A stretch of DNA of 64,000 bases from Tabrizicola soli (GTDB taxonomy: Bacteria > Pseudomonadota > Alphaproteobacteria > Rhodobacterales > Rhodobacteraceae). The stretch covers positions 1 through 64,000 of the forward strand of contig NZ_JAEACP010000021.1 of NCBI RefSeq assembly GCF_015999335.1. The letters are read 5' to 3'. The notes under the pieces were generated by a model that was not told where the DNA came from, ran no database searches, and saw only the letters and a list, made by a program, of their open reading frames with translations. Positions 1-7,550 of the stretch are shown piece after piece; positions within the stretch are counted from its first letter, which is position 1, and each line of letters starts with the position of its first letter. Position numbers and translations under genes: made by a program.

Positions 1-111
1 CTCGGCCCCCACCGGGAAATCGGCGGTGATCGCATCCTCCTGATAGTCGCGCGCGCCCTGGCTTATCCCCGAGGCGACGTCATAGCGCGGCTCACGCGAT
101 CGCCATATCAT
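1..111 (-). CDS. PP2C-family Ser/Thr protein phosphatase, N-terminal fragment
   Basis: The gene runs off the left edge, so only its first 37 codons are present. The start is the ATG at 109-111, preceded by a good GGAGGAG ribosome binding site. The fragment contains SGISQGARDYQEDA at about residues 15-28. This matches the first conserved PP2C motif, R-x-x-(N/Q)-E-D, whose Asp binds the catalytic metal. PP2C enzymes remove phosphate from Ser/Thr residues. The partner is unknown, because the neighbouring genes lie outside the window. The identification rests on one motif and its position near the N terminus, so it is probable but not certain. Confidence 0.6.
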   Translation of the reverse strand, partial: MIWRSREPRYDVASGISQGARDYQEDAITADFPVGAE

Positions 112-539
112 GCCCGTCTCCTCCAGCACCGCAGGCCGTCCAGCCGCAGCAGCAGCGTCGCGCCGTCATGGGGCGCGGCCTGCCGGGGCCGGGTGGAGGA
201 TCGGATCGATTCGGTTCCGCCGGGGCAAGGCAAACACAGCCGCGCCCCTGGCCTGCGGCGCGGCCAGTCGAGGACGTCCATCTTCAATACTCCCTCTCCG
301 GGCGCGGCCGGAGATCCACCCGCTTCTGCACCATTCACCTTCGTCGTTTGCAGCCTGGCGCAGGTCCGGCCACTTCCGTGCCGTTTCTGCAGCCCCTGCC
401 CCGGGATGCTTATGCGCATCCTCGTTCCGGGCAGGTCGTTCGACGATCACCAGTCAATACCACAACGTCTTGGTTTAGAATTCCCTTAGACTTTGACCAA
501 AAAATGATCCCAATTCGGTCATTTCACGATCTTGCCCGG
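112..539. other. 428-bp stretch without a convincing gene
   Basis: This gap lies between the polyprenyl synthase stop and the PP2C start, both on the minus strand. One minus-strand frame from ATG 281 to TGA 108 (57 codons) has a GGAGAGGGAG site upstream. Its stop overlaps the PP2C ATG as ATGA, as in coupled operons. However, its product is Arg/Pro-rich and resembles no family I know. The first 90 bases next to 540 are AT-richer and may hold a promoter or terminator, but I see no clean hairpin with a T-run. Confidence 0.4.
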
Positions 540-1547
540 TCAGAGCACACGCGCCACGACATAGCCGGCCAGATCGTCCAGCATCTGCCGCAGCGGGTGA
601 TCGGGCAGCGAGGACATGGCCTGCCGCGCCCGCTCAGCCCAGGCAAGGGCCTCGTCCCGGGCGGCCGCGATCGCGCCGTGCCGGGCCAGGATCGCCATGG
701 CCTGCTCCAGGTCGCCCTCGCGCTGGTCGCCCTTCTCGATCGTGCGGATCCAGAAGGCACGCTCCTCGGCATCGGCCTTCGCCACCGCCTTGATCACCGG
801 CAGGGTCAGCTTGCGCTCGCGGAAGTCATCGCCGATGTTCTTGCCGATCACCGCATCCTGCCCGCCGTAATCCAGGATATCGTCGACGATCTGGAAGGCG
901 ATCCCCAGCGCATCGCCGTAGTCGTAAAGCGCCTTGACCTGAGAATCCATCGCACCCGATATAACCGCACCCGATTCGGTCGCGGCCGAGAAAAGTGCCG
1001 CCGTCTTGCCGCGCACGACCTGCAGGTAGATCGCCTCATCCGTCGCCAGATCCTGCGCCGCCGTAAGTTGCAGCACCTCGCCTTCGGCAATCGTCGCGCT
1101 GGCATTGGCCAGGATGTCCAGCACCCGCAGGCTGCCGGTCTCGACCATGAGCTGGAAGCTGCGGGCGAAAAGATAGTCTCCCACCAGGACCGAGGATTTG
1201 TTGTCCCACAGCAGGTTGGCCGTCGGTCGTCCGCGCCGGCGCTGGCTTTCGTCCACCACGTCGTCGTGCAAGAGCGTCGCGGTATGGATGAATTCCACCG
1301 TCGCGGCCAGCTTCTGGTGGTCGCTGCCCTGATAGCCCAGAAGCCGTGCCGCAGCCAGGGTCAGCATCGGCCGCAGCCGCTTGCCCCCGGCCTCGACCAG
1401 ATGGGCGGTGACCTCGGGGATGCGGGGGGCGTGCTTGCTGGCCATCCGCGCGCGGATCAGCGCATTGACCGCCGCCATATCCTCGGCCAGCCACTCTGCC
1501 AGCCGGTCATGCGGCGCCTTCACCTTTGTCTCAGCCACCCCGTCCAT
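540..1547 (-). CDS. ispB: Polyprenyl (probably decaprenyl) diphosphate synthase
   Basis: This 335-residue all-trans prenyltransferase condenses isopentenyl diphosphate units onto an allylic primer. It makes the side chain of ubiquinone. The family signatures are all present: GGKRLRP at 54-60, the first Asp-rich motif DDVVD at 95-99 followed by RRRGRPT, and the second Asp-rich motif DDILD at 222-226. The length is normal for the family. Rhodobacteraceae use ubiquinone-10, so a decaprenyl product (DdsA type) is inferred; chain length cannot be read from the sequence here. The gene is divergent from the DUF2007 gene, with a 52-bp gap. A UbiH-type hydroxylase and COQ9 also lie in this window but not in one operon with it. 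Confidence 0.93.
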   Translation of the reverse strand: MDGVAETKVKAPHDRLAEWLAEDMAAVNALIRARMASKHAPRIPEVTAHLVEAGGKRLRPMLTLAAARLLGYQGSDHQKLAATVEFIHTATLLHDDVVDESQRRRGRPTANLLWDNKSSVLVGDYLFARSFQLMVETGSLRVLDILANASATIAEGEVLQLTAAQDLATDEAIYLQVVRGKTAALFSAATESGAVISGAMDSQVKALYDYGDALGIAFQIVDDILDYGGQDAVIGKNIGDDFRERKLTLPVIKAVAKADAEERAFWIRTIEKGDQREGDLEQAMAILARHGAIAAARDEALAWAERARQAMSSLPDHPLRQMLDDLAGYVVARVL

Positions 1548-1599
1548 CCCCGCGCCTTCCGCCTTGCCCCCGGCCGGAAGGCGGGGTTAACTCCATGCC

Positions 1600-1812
1600 A
1601 TGAAGGAAATTCTGCGGACGACGGACCCCACGCTGATCGCCTTCGCCACGCATCTTCTTGGTGGCGAGGGTATAGCCACCTTTCCGCTCGACGTCCACAT
1701 GAGCGTCCTTGACGGCAGCATGGGCATCCTGCCGCAGCGCCTCATGGTGGCCGAGCGCGACCATTTCCGCGCCGCGGCCATCCTGCGCGACAACGACATC
1801 CCGACCAGTTGA
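1600..1812 (+). CDS. DUF2007 small protein
   Basis: A 70-residue soluble protein of the DUF2007 (putative signal-transducing) family. It has the family hallmark of a short ACT-like segment: KEILRTTDP near the N terminus, then a predicted beta-alpha region ending in AAAILRDNDIPTS. No enzymatic residues are evident and its function is unknown. The stop codon TGA (1810-1812) shares one base with the ATG of the downstream methyltransferase gene (TGATG). The two genes are therefore translationally coupled, an arrangement I expect in related alphaproteobacteria. Confidence 0.8.
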   Translation: MKEILRTTDPTLIAFATHLLGGEGIATFPLDVHMSVLDGSMGILPQRLMVAERDHFRAAAILRDNDIPTS

Positions 1813-2570
1813 TGTTTGCCGAGGACCAGCTTTCCGATGACAAGTTCCTCTGCGGCCGGTTGCGCCTGTTGCAACCGCTGAAAGGCTATCGCGCCGCGAC
1901 CGATCCCGTGCTGCTGGCCGCGGCCTGCCCGGCGGAACCGGGGGAGAGCGTCCTTGACCTTGGCTGCGGGGCCGGGGCGGCGGCGCTCTGCCTTGGCTGG
2001 CGGGTGCCCGGCCTTGCCCTCGCGGGGCTGGAGTTGCAGCCGGATTACGCCGAACTTGCCCGCCGCAATGCCGGTCGCAACGGCCTGGCGCTTGCGGTCC
2101 ATGAGGGCGACCTGGCCCGGATGCCGGCTGCGCTGCGCCGCGACTTCGACCATGTGATCGCCAACCCGCCCTATTACCCGCCCGGAGGCAGCCCCTCGCC
2201 CCGGCAGGACCGCGCCCGGGCGATGCGGGTGGAAACGCCGCTGGCCGACTGGGTCGCCGCCGCCACCCGTCGCCTGCGTCCCGGCGGCTGGCTGACGCTG
2301 ATCTGCGGCGCCGATGGCCTGCCCGAGGTCCTGGCCGCGATGGCCCCCAAGCTCGGCTCGGCCTCGGTCCTGCCGCTTGCCGCGCGGCAGGGGCGTCCGG
2401 CGCTGCGTATCCTTCTGCGCGCGCGCAAGGGCGGCCGGGCCGCCTTCCGCCTGCTCGCGCCGCTGGTCGTCCACGCCGGACCGGCCCATGACGGCGACCG
2501 CGAGAGCTATACCGCCGAGGCCAACGCCGTCCTGCGGGAAGGCGCCGATCTTGCTGCGTATTTTCGCTGA
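1812..2570 (+). CDS. TrmN6-like tRNA1(Val) (adenine-N6)-methyltransferase
   Basis: A 252-residue class I SAM-dependent methyltransferase. The SAM-binding motif VLDLGCGAG lies at 47-55 and the amino-methyltransferase motif NPPYY at 118-122. NPPY is typical of enzymes that methylate exocyclic amino groups of adenine or glutamine. The N-terminal segment (QLSDDKFLCGRLRLLQP) resembles the TrmN6/YfiC group, which methylates A37 of tRNA-Val. The ATG at 1812 is preferred because it overlaps the upstream stop; a TTG at 1809 in the same frame is also possible. An assignment to another MTS-type methyltransferase cannot be excluded. Confidence 0.8.
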   Translation: MFAEDQLSDDKFLCGRLRLLQPLKGYRAATDPVLLAAACPAEPGESVLDLGCGAGAAALCLGWRVPGLALAGLELQPDYAELARRNAGRNGLALAVHEGDLARMPAALRRDFDHVIANPPYYPPGGSPSPRQDRARAMRVETPLADWVAAATRRLRPGGWLTLICGADGLPEVLAAMAPKLGSASVLPLAARQGRPALRILLRARKGGRAAFRLLAPLVVHAGPAHDGDRESYTAEANAVLREGADLAAYFR

Positions 2571-2669
2571 ACCCGCTGCATCAAGCTGTCACAGGCCTGT
2601 AACAGGTGATGACACGACTCGCGTTTCGTGGTGCACTTGTCCCGTGGGTAGCTTTACAGGAGGACGACC

Positions 2670-2834
2670 ATGACGATCGCATCGCATCTGGTGGAACTGC
2701 GCAAGAAGCACGAAACCCTCTCGGCCGAAGTCGAGCAGGCCCAGCGCAGCCCCAGTACGGATGCCCTGAAGATCGCCGAACTGAAGAAGCAGAAGCTGCG
2801 CCTGAAGGAGGAGATCGAGCGGCTCAGCACCTGA
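2670..2834 (+). CDS. YdcH-family (DUF465) small protein
   Basis: A 54-residue, highly charged helical protein with a strong AGGAGG site nine bases upstream of its ATG. It is almost entirely predicted coiled coil (HLVELRKKHETLSAEVEQAQ in the first half, ELKKQKLRLKEEIERL near the end). This fits the DUF465/YdcH family of small alphaproteobacterial proteins. Its function is unknown. Its last 11 bases overlap the 3' end of the convergent EamA transporter gene, so the two transcripts must be antisense at their ends. Confidence 0.82.
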   Translation: MTIASHLVELRKKHETLSAEVEQAQRSPSTDALKIAELKKQKLRLKEEIERLST

Positions 2835-3684
2835 CCCTGGCGCTGGCCCGTGCCGCCAGCGCCGCACCGGCCGTAATCAGCACGGCCGCAAGCGCGATGG
2901 TCCAGGTCGGCCGGGCAATCCCGGCCGCCACCAGGGCCAGCGTCGACAGCAGCGGTGCTGCATAAGAGGCGACGCCCAGAAGCTGGATGTCGCCTTTCTT
3001 CATCCCGATATCCCAGGTGAAGAAAGCCGCGCCGACGGGCCCCAGCCCCAGCGCCAGCACTGCCGCCCAGCCCAGGCTGTCCTCTGGCCAGAGCGTCTCC
3101 TCCAGCGCCAGATGCGCCGCGACCGACAGCGCCGCCGTTGCCAGGCAGAAGACCGTCACGCTTTCCGTCGGCACGTCGCCCAGCCGTCGCGACAGCACGG
3201 AATAGCCCGCCCAGACCAGCGCACAAAGGAACGCCAGCGTCAGCCCGGCGGTCGAGCTTGCCGCGCCTTCGCGCCCCAGCACGATCACCGCCGCGCCGGC
3301 AAAGGCGATCAGCGCGCCGATCACATGCGCGGCCCGCAACCGCTCGCCCGGCAGAAGGCCCGAGAACAGCACGATGAACAGCGGCCAGAGATAGGCGATC
3401 AGCCCGGTTTCGGCGCTGGGCGACAGGCGGAAGGCGGTGAAATACAGGAAGTGATAGCCGAAAAGCCCCACCGTGCCAAAGGCATAGACCTTCCACCCCA
3501 CGCCCCGCAGCACCCCGAACCCCTGCCGCAGCGTCCAGATCAGGCCGATGCTTCCCCCGATGCCGAAGCAGAGCGCGTTCAGCAGGAAGGGCGGCACCGG
3601 CGCGCTGCCGATGGTGAACAGCGCCAGCAGCGACCACATCAGCACCGCCGAGAAGCCGATCCCCGTTGCCCGTCCCTTGCCCAT
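2824..3684 (-). CDS. EamA/DMT-superfamily exporter, YddG-like
   Basis: A 286-residue membrane protein with about ten hydrophobic segments in two repeated halves, the EamA architecture of the drug/metabolite transporter superfamily. The segment GLIAYLWPLFIVLFSG and the later DIGMKKGDIQLLGVASY resemble the aromatic amino-acid exporter YddG, so export of amino acids or small metabolites is inferred. The ATG at 3682-3684 is chosen because GGGAGG lies just upstream. An ATG 48 bases further out adds a non-hydrophobic tail with no clear site. Substrate is not predictable from sequence. Confidence 0.85.
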   Translation of the reverse strand: MGKGRATGIGFSAVLMWSLLALFTIGSAPVPPFLLNALCFGIGGSIGLIWTLRQGFGVLRGVGWKVYAFGTVGLFGYHFLYFTAFRLSPSAETGLIAYLWPLFIVLFSGLLPGERLRAAHVIGALIAFAGAAVIVLGREGAASSTAGLTLAFLCALVWAGYSVLSRRLGDVPTESVTVFCLATAALSVAAHLALEETLWPEDSLGWAAVLALGLGPVGAAFFTWDIGMKKGDIQLLGVASYAAPLLSTLALVAAGIARPTWTIALAAVLITAGAALAARASARVRC

Positions 3685-3730
3685 TCCAGCCTCCCGCTCC
3701 GGTCCGCCCCGCATAGCCGCCCCGGCGCAC

Positions 3731-3760
3731 AAGGAAAAGGGCCGCCCCGCAGGACGGCCC
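3731..3760 (-). terminator. Rho-independent terminator of phaB
   Basis: On the minus strand GGGCCG (3755-3760) pairs with CGGCCC (3739-3744) across a 10-base loop and is followed by TTTTCCTT. It lies 60 bases beyond the phaB stop, where a phaAB terminator is expected. Confidence 0.65.
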
Positions 3761-3773
3761 GATGCTCGTCGAT

Positions 3774-3809
3774 GACTTCGTCACTCCTCGCCGACGAGGA
3801 GACGAAGTC
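3774..3809. repeat. Imperfect hairpin downstream of phaB
   Basis: GACTTCGT (3774-3781) pairs with ACGAAGTC (3802-3809). An inner stem CTCCTCG/CGAGGAG is separated from the outer one by a two-base bulge. It lies between the phaB stop and the terminator at 3731-3760. It may stabilise the mRNA 3' end; no T-run follows it directly. Confidence 0.6.
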
Positions 3810-3822
3810 GAACGAGGAGGGG

Positions 3823-4548
3823 TCAGACGACGAACTGCCCGCCGTTCGCGCTGATGGTCGAGCCGGTGATGAACCCGGCGTCCTCGCTGGCCAGGAAGAC
3901 CACGATCCGCGCGATCTCCTCGGGCTCGCCCAGCCGGCCCACGGGGATCAGCGGGATGATCCGCTCGTTCAGCACCTTCTCGTCGATCGCCTTGACCATT
4001 TCGGTCGCGATATAGCCCGGGCAGATCGCGTTGACCGTGATCCCGGCCCGCGCCCCTTCCTGCGCCAGCGCCTTGGTGAAGCCCAGGTCCCCGGCCTTGG
4101 CCGCCGAATAGTTCGCCTGCCCCGCCTGGCCCTTCTGCCCGTTGATCGAGCTGATGCTGATCACCCGCCCGAACTTGCGGTCGCGCATCCCGGACCACAG
4201 CGGATGCGTCATGTTGAACAGGCCCGAGAGGTTGGTGTCGATCACTTCCTTCCACTGGGTGGGGGTCATCTTGTGGAACATCGCGTCGCGGGTGATCCCG
4301 GCGTTGTTCACGAGGATGTCGACCGGGCCTAGATCGGCCTCGACCTTGGCGATGCCTTCCTTGCAGGCCTCATACTCCGCGACCGACCATTTGTAGGTCG
4401 GGATGCCGGTCTCCCTGGTGAAGGCCGCGGCCGCCTCGTCGTTGCCGGCATAGTTCGCCGCGACCTTGTAGCCCGCCGCCTTCAACGCGACCGAGATCGC
4501 CGCGCCAATGCCGCGCGAACCGCCCGTGACCAATGCAACCCGTGACAT
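3823..4548 (-). CDS. phaB: Acetoacetyl-CoA reductase (NADPH)
   Basis: A 241-residue short-chain dehydrogenase that reduces acetoacetyl-CoA to (R)-3-hydroxybutyryl-CoA, the second step of poly-3-hydroxybutyrate synthesis. It has the cofactor motif TGGSRGIG at 8-15, NNAG at 81-84, and the catalytic triad Ser134, Tyr147, Lys151. The segment SSINGQKGQAGQANYSAAK is diagnostic of PhaB rather than FabG. The length is standard. An AGGAGG site precedes the ATG. It follows phaA on the same strand after a 135-bp gap that holds a very stable hairpin. The PHA synthase gene is not in this window. Confidence 0.95.
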   Translation of the reverse strand: MSRVALVTGGSRGIGAAISVALKAAGYKVAANYAGNDEAAAAFTRETGIPTYKWSVAEYEACKEGIAKVEADLGPVDILVNNAGITRDAMFHKMTPTQWKEVIDTNLSGLFNMTHPLWSGMRDRKFGRVISISSINGQKGQAGQANYSAAKAGDLGFTKALAQEGARAGITVNAICPGYIATEMVKAIDEKVLNERIIPLIPVGRLGEPEEIARIVVFLASEDAGFITGSTISANGGQFVV

Positions 4549-4600
4549 CGTGATTCTCCTCCTGCAGGTAAGTCAGCCTATCCCATTGAAATCCTGTTAC

Positions 4601-4649
4601 CGAAATGAAATCGGGCGCGCAACATTATTGCGCGCCCGATTTCATTTCG
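4601..4649. repeat. Perfect 22-bp inverted repeat in the phaA-phaB gap
   Basis: Bases 4601-4622 are the exact reverse complement of 4628-4649, with a five-base loop CATTA. The GC-rich inner half (GGGCGCGC) and AT-rich outer half (ATGAAAT/ATTTCAT) give it the shape of a bidirectional terminator or a stabilising stem. It could uncouple phaB from phaA or set their transcript ratio. Confidence 0.9.
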
Positions 4650-4683
4650 CGGAGTATCGCTGCGGCGCAGCAACAGTTGTGGC

Positions 4684-5859
4684 TCAGGCGCGTTCCAGGC
4701 ACATGGCAACGCCCATGCCGCCGCCGATGCATAGCGTGGCCAGGCCCTTCTTCGCGCCCGACCGGCCCATCTCGAACAGAAGCGTGTTCAGGATCCGCGC
4801 GCCCGAGGCGCCGATCGGGTGGCCGATGGCGATGGCGCCGCCGTTCACGTTCACGATCGACGGATCCCAGCCCATGTCCTTGTTCACCGCGCAGGCCTGG
4901 GCGGCGAAGGCCTCGTTCGCCTCGACCAGATCGAGGTCGCCGACCTTCCAGCCCGCCTTCCCCAGCGCCTTGCGGCTGGCGTGGATCGGCCCGACGCCCA
5001 TGATCGAGGGGTCGAGCCCGGCAGTCGCATAGGAGGCGATCCGCGCCAGCGGCGTCAGCCCGCGCTTCACCGCCTCTTCCGCCGTCATCAGCACCACCGC
5101 CGCCGCTCCGTCGTTGATGCCCGACGCGTTCGCAGCCGTGACCGAGCCGTCTTTCACGAAGGCCGGACGCAGCTTCTGCATCGCCTCCATCGTCGCGCCG
5201 TGGCGGATGTATTCGTCGGCATCCACCACCGTGTCGCCCTTGCGGGTCTTGATGGTGAAGGGGATGATCTCGTCCTTGAACTTGCCGGCCTTCTGCGCGG
5301 CCTCGGCCTTGTTCTGGCTGGCCAGCGCGAATTCGTCCTGCATGTCGCGGGAAATCTGCCACTGGTTCGCGACGTTCTCGGCGGTCTGGCCCATGTGATA
5401 GCCGTTGAACGCGTCCCAGAGCCCGTCCTTGATCATCGAGTCGATGAAGTTCAGGTCGCCCATCTTCTGCCCCGCGCGCAGATGCGCGACATGGGGGCTG
5501 AGAGACATCGATTCCTGCCCGCCCGCGACCACGATCCGCGCATCGCCCAGCTGCACATGCTGCGCCCCCAGCGCGACCGCCCGCAGGCCCGAGCCGCAGA
5601 CCTGGTTCAGCGACCAGGCGCTCGCCTCCTTCGGCAGGCCCGCCTTGATATGCGCCTGCCGCGCCGGGTTCTGGCCCTGGCCGGCGGTCAGCACCTGGCC
5701 CAGGATCGTCTCCTCGACCTCGGCCTTGTCGATCCCGGCGCGGGCGACGACCGCCTCGATCACCGCCGCGCCCAGGTCATGGGCCGCAGTGTTCGCGAAC
5801 GAGCCGTTGAAACTGCCTACGGCGGTGCGGCCGGCGGCGACGATTACGACATTGGTCAT
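4684..5859 (-). CDS. phaA: Acetyl-CoA C-acetyltransferase (beta-ketothiolase)
   Basis: A 391-residue biosynthetic thiolase that condenses two acetyl-CoA to acetoacetyl-CoA for PHB synthesis. The three catalytic residues are in place: Cys88 in NQVCGSG, His347 in GHPIGASG and Cys377 in CIGGG. These match the numbering of the Zoogloea enzyme to within one residue. The start is the ATG at 5857-5859, preceded by GAGAGGA. An in-frame ATG further upstream would add 19 residues not seen in the family. It is the first gene of a phaA-phaB unit. Confidence 0.95.
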   Translation of the reverse strand: MTNVVIVAAGRTAVGSFNGSFANTAAHDLGAAVIEAVVARAGIDKAEVEETILGQVLTAGQGQNPARQAHIKAGLPKEASAWSLNQVCGSGLRAVALGAQHVQLGDARIVVAGGQESMSLSPHVAHLRAGQKMGDLNFIDSMIKDGLWDAFNGYHMGQTAENVANQWQISRDMQDEFALASQNKAEAAQKAGKFKDEIIPFTIKTRKGDTVVDADEYIRHGATMEAMQKLRPAFVKDGSVTAANASGINDGAAAVVLMTAEEAVKRGLTPLARIASYATAGLDPSIMGVGPIHASRKALGKAGWKVGDLDLVEANEAFAAQACAVNKDMGWDPSIVNVNGGAIAIGHPIGASGARILNTLLFEMGRSGAKKGLATLCIGGGMGVAMCLERA

Positions 5860-5974
5860 TCCAGATCCTCTCTCTAGCGCCCGGCGACCCGAGAGGGCTT
5901 TCGCCGCGTCACCCATGGCCTAAGCGGAACCGGCCGCAAGCGCAAGAATGTTGGCGCAACCAGCGCGAAACCCG

Positions 5975-6838
5975 TCATCCGCCCGGCGGCCCCAGGTTCG
6001 GCCGCCCGTTCCGGAAGGCGCGGAAGTCCGGCGTTACCGAGGGCGCGCCGAAGAGATAGCCCTGCATGCAGCCCGCCCCCGCCTCGCGCAGCCACGTCGC
6101 CTCGGCCTCGGTCTCGACCGCCTCGGCCACGACATACATCCCCATCTCCCGCGCAAGCGCCAGCGCGGCCCGCACGATGGCCTGGCTTGGTTCCAGCCGG
6201 TCGATGTGGCGCACCAGATTGCCCTCGATCTTCGCGATCTCGAAGCGCAACTCGTGCAGGATCTGCAGCGAGATCAGGCTGGCGCCGAAATCGTCCAGCG
6301 CAAAGACGATTCCGTGGTTGCGCATCTCCGCCATGAAGGGGCGCAGCACATCGGGCACCTGCATCGCCGAGGGGGCGCTGATCTCGAGGATCAGGTTGTA
6401 GCCCAGCTTCGGGCTGTCGCGCAGCGCCTTGCGCAGAATCGATCCCCAGCGCTGATAGCCGACCGAACGCGCCGACATGTTGATCGAGACCCGGATCTGC
6501 GGATTGCGCTGCAGGCACATCAGCCCCATCTGCAGCGCTGCGCAGTCGATCTCGCGGCCCAGTTCGGTCTGCTCCACCGCGCCCATGAAGTCCCGTGCCG
6601 GAATGACCTGGTCGCGCAGGTTCAGAAGCCGGATGAATCCCTCGAAGAAGCCGATCACCGACGGGTCCGAGGCATAGACCACCGGCTGCCAGGCCAGCCG
6701 CATCCGCCGGTCCCGCAATGCCCCCGCCACGGTCTTCAGCGTCTCGCGGTCGGCCGCGGCGATCGCGGCGGCTAGCGGATTGGCAAGCGTCGGGTCGCGG
6801 TCGAACTTCGACACTTTCGCGTCCATCATGAAACTCAT
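5975..6838 (-). CDS. EAL-domain protein, possible c-di-GMP phosphodiesterase
   Basis: A 287-residue protein made almost wholly of one EAL domain, with no transmembrane segment or GGDEF domain. EAL enzymes hydrolyse c-di-GMP. The signature motif reads EGF (66-68) instead of EAL, and AEGVET is AEAVET (238-243). However, the usual metal and catalytic positions seem kept: Glu66, Asn120, Glu152, Asp182-Asp183 in LDDFG, Lys203 and Glu239. It could therefore be an active but divergent phosphodiesterase or a c-di-GMP-binding receptor. It stands alone and is divergent from tag. Confidence 0.82.
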   Translation of the reverse strand: MSFMMDAKVSKFDRDPTLANPLAAAIAAADRETLKTVAGALRDRRMRLAWQPVVYASDPSVIGFFEGFIRLLNLRDQVIPARDFMGAVEQTELGREIDCAALQMGLMCLQRNPQIRVSINMSARSVGYQRWGSILRKALRDSPKLGYNLILEISAPSAMQVPDVLRPFMAEMRNHGIVFALDDFGASLISLQILHELRFEIAKIEGNLVRHIDRLEPSQAIVRAALALAREMGMYVVAEAVETEAEATWLREAGAGCMQGYLFGAPSVTPDFRAFRNGRPNLGPPGG

Positions 6839-6923
6839 GCGCAGCCCCCGGGTGCAGTCCGATCCTGATCGACAGCCTGCCTCCGCTTCGGTAAACCCCT
6901 CGCTAACGTCCCAGGGTCAGCCG

Positions 6924-7487
6924 ATGGAAAATACCGACAATTCGATGCGTTGCCCCTGGTGCGGCACCGATCCGCTCTACATCGCCTACCACGACTGTGA
7001 ATGGGGCCGGCCCGAGCGAGACCCCTACCGTCTGTTCGAACTCCTCTGTCTCGAAAGCTTCCAGGCCGGGCTTTCCTGGATCACCGTCCTGCGCAAGCGC
7101 GAGGCCTTCCGCGCCGCCTTGCACGGCTTCCGCCCCGAGATTCTCGCCACCTGGGGCGAGGCCGAGGTCACCCGCCTGTTGCAAGATCCCGGCATCATCC
7201 GCCATCGCGGCAAGATCGAGGCCACGCTCCGCGCCGCCCGCGCCTTCCTGCAGATCGAGGCGGCCGAAGGTTTCTCTCCCTTCCTCTGGTCCTTCGTCGG
7301 CGGCGCCCCCCTCGTCAACCATCCCGCCAGCATGGCGCAGGTCCCCGCAAGCACCCCGCAATCCGAGGCGATGTCGAAGGCGCTGAAGGCCCGGGGCTTC
7401 TCCTTCGTCGGCCCCACGATCACCTATGCCTTCATGCAGGCGGCGGGCCTGGTGAACGACCATCTGGCCGGCTGCCCCTCCCGCTAG
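6924..7487 (+). CDS. tag: DNA-3-methyladenine glycosylase I
   Basis: A 187-residue base-excision repair enzyme that removes 3-methyladenine from alkylated DNA. It aligns along its length with E. coli Tag. It has the zinc ligands Cys10, His23, His180 and Cys184 (same spacing as Cys4, His17, His175, Cys179 in E. coli) and Glu44 in the CLESFQAGLSW segment. The start at ATG 6924 gives a short N-terminal extension; an ATG at 6945 (MRCPWCG) would match E. coli even better. Longer upstream reading adds unrelated residues. Confidence 0.93.
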   Translation: MENTDNSMRCPWCGTDPLYIAYHDCEWGRPERDPYRLFELLCLESFQAGLSWITVLRKREAFRAALHGFRPEILATWGEAEVTRLLQDPGIIRHRGKIEATLRAARAFLQIEAAEGFSPFLWSFVGGAPLVNHPASMAQVPASTPQSEAMSKALKARGFSFVGPTITYAFMQAAGLVNDHLAGCPSR

Positions 7488-7550
7488 ACCCCTTGGACTT
7501 TCCGCGCCAAGGGCTCATATATCCGGCAGACAAACCGCAAGGGGGCCAGC

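Noticed and set aside
168-1712. Plus-strand open frame of 514 codons across the polyprenyl synthase gene
   Set aside because: Antisense to a well-supported enzyme; composition typical of a shadow frame.
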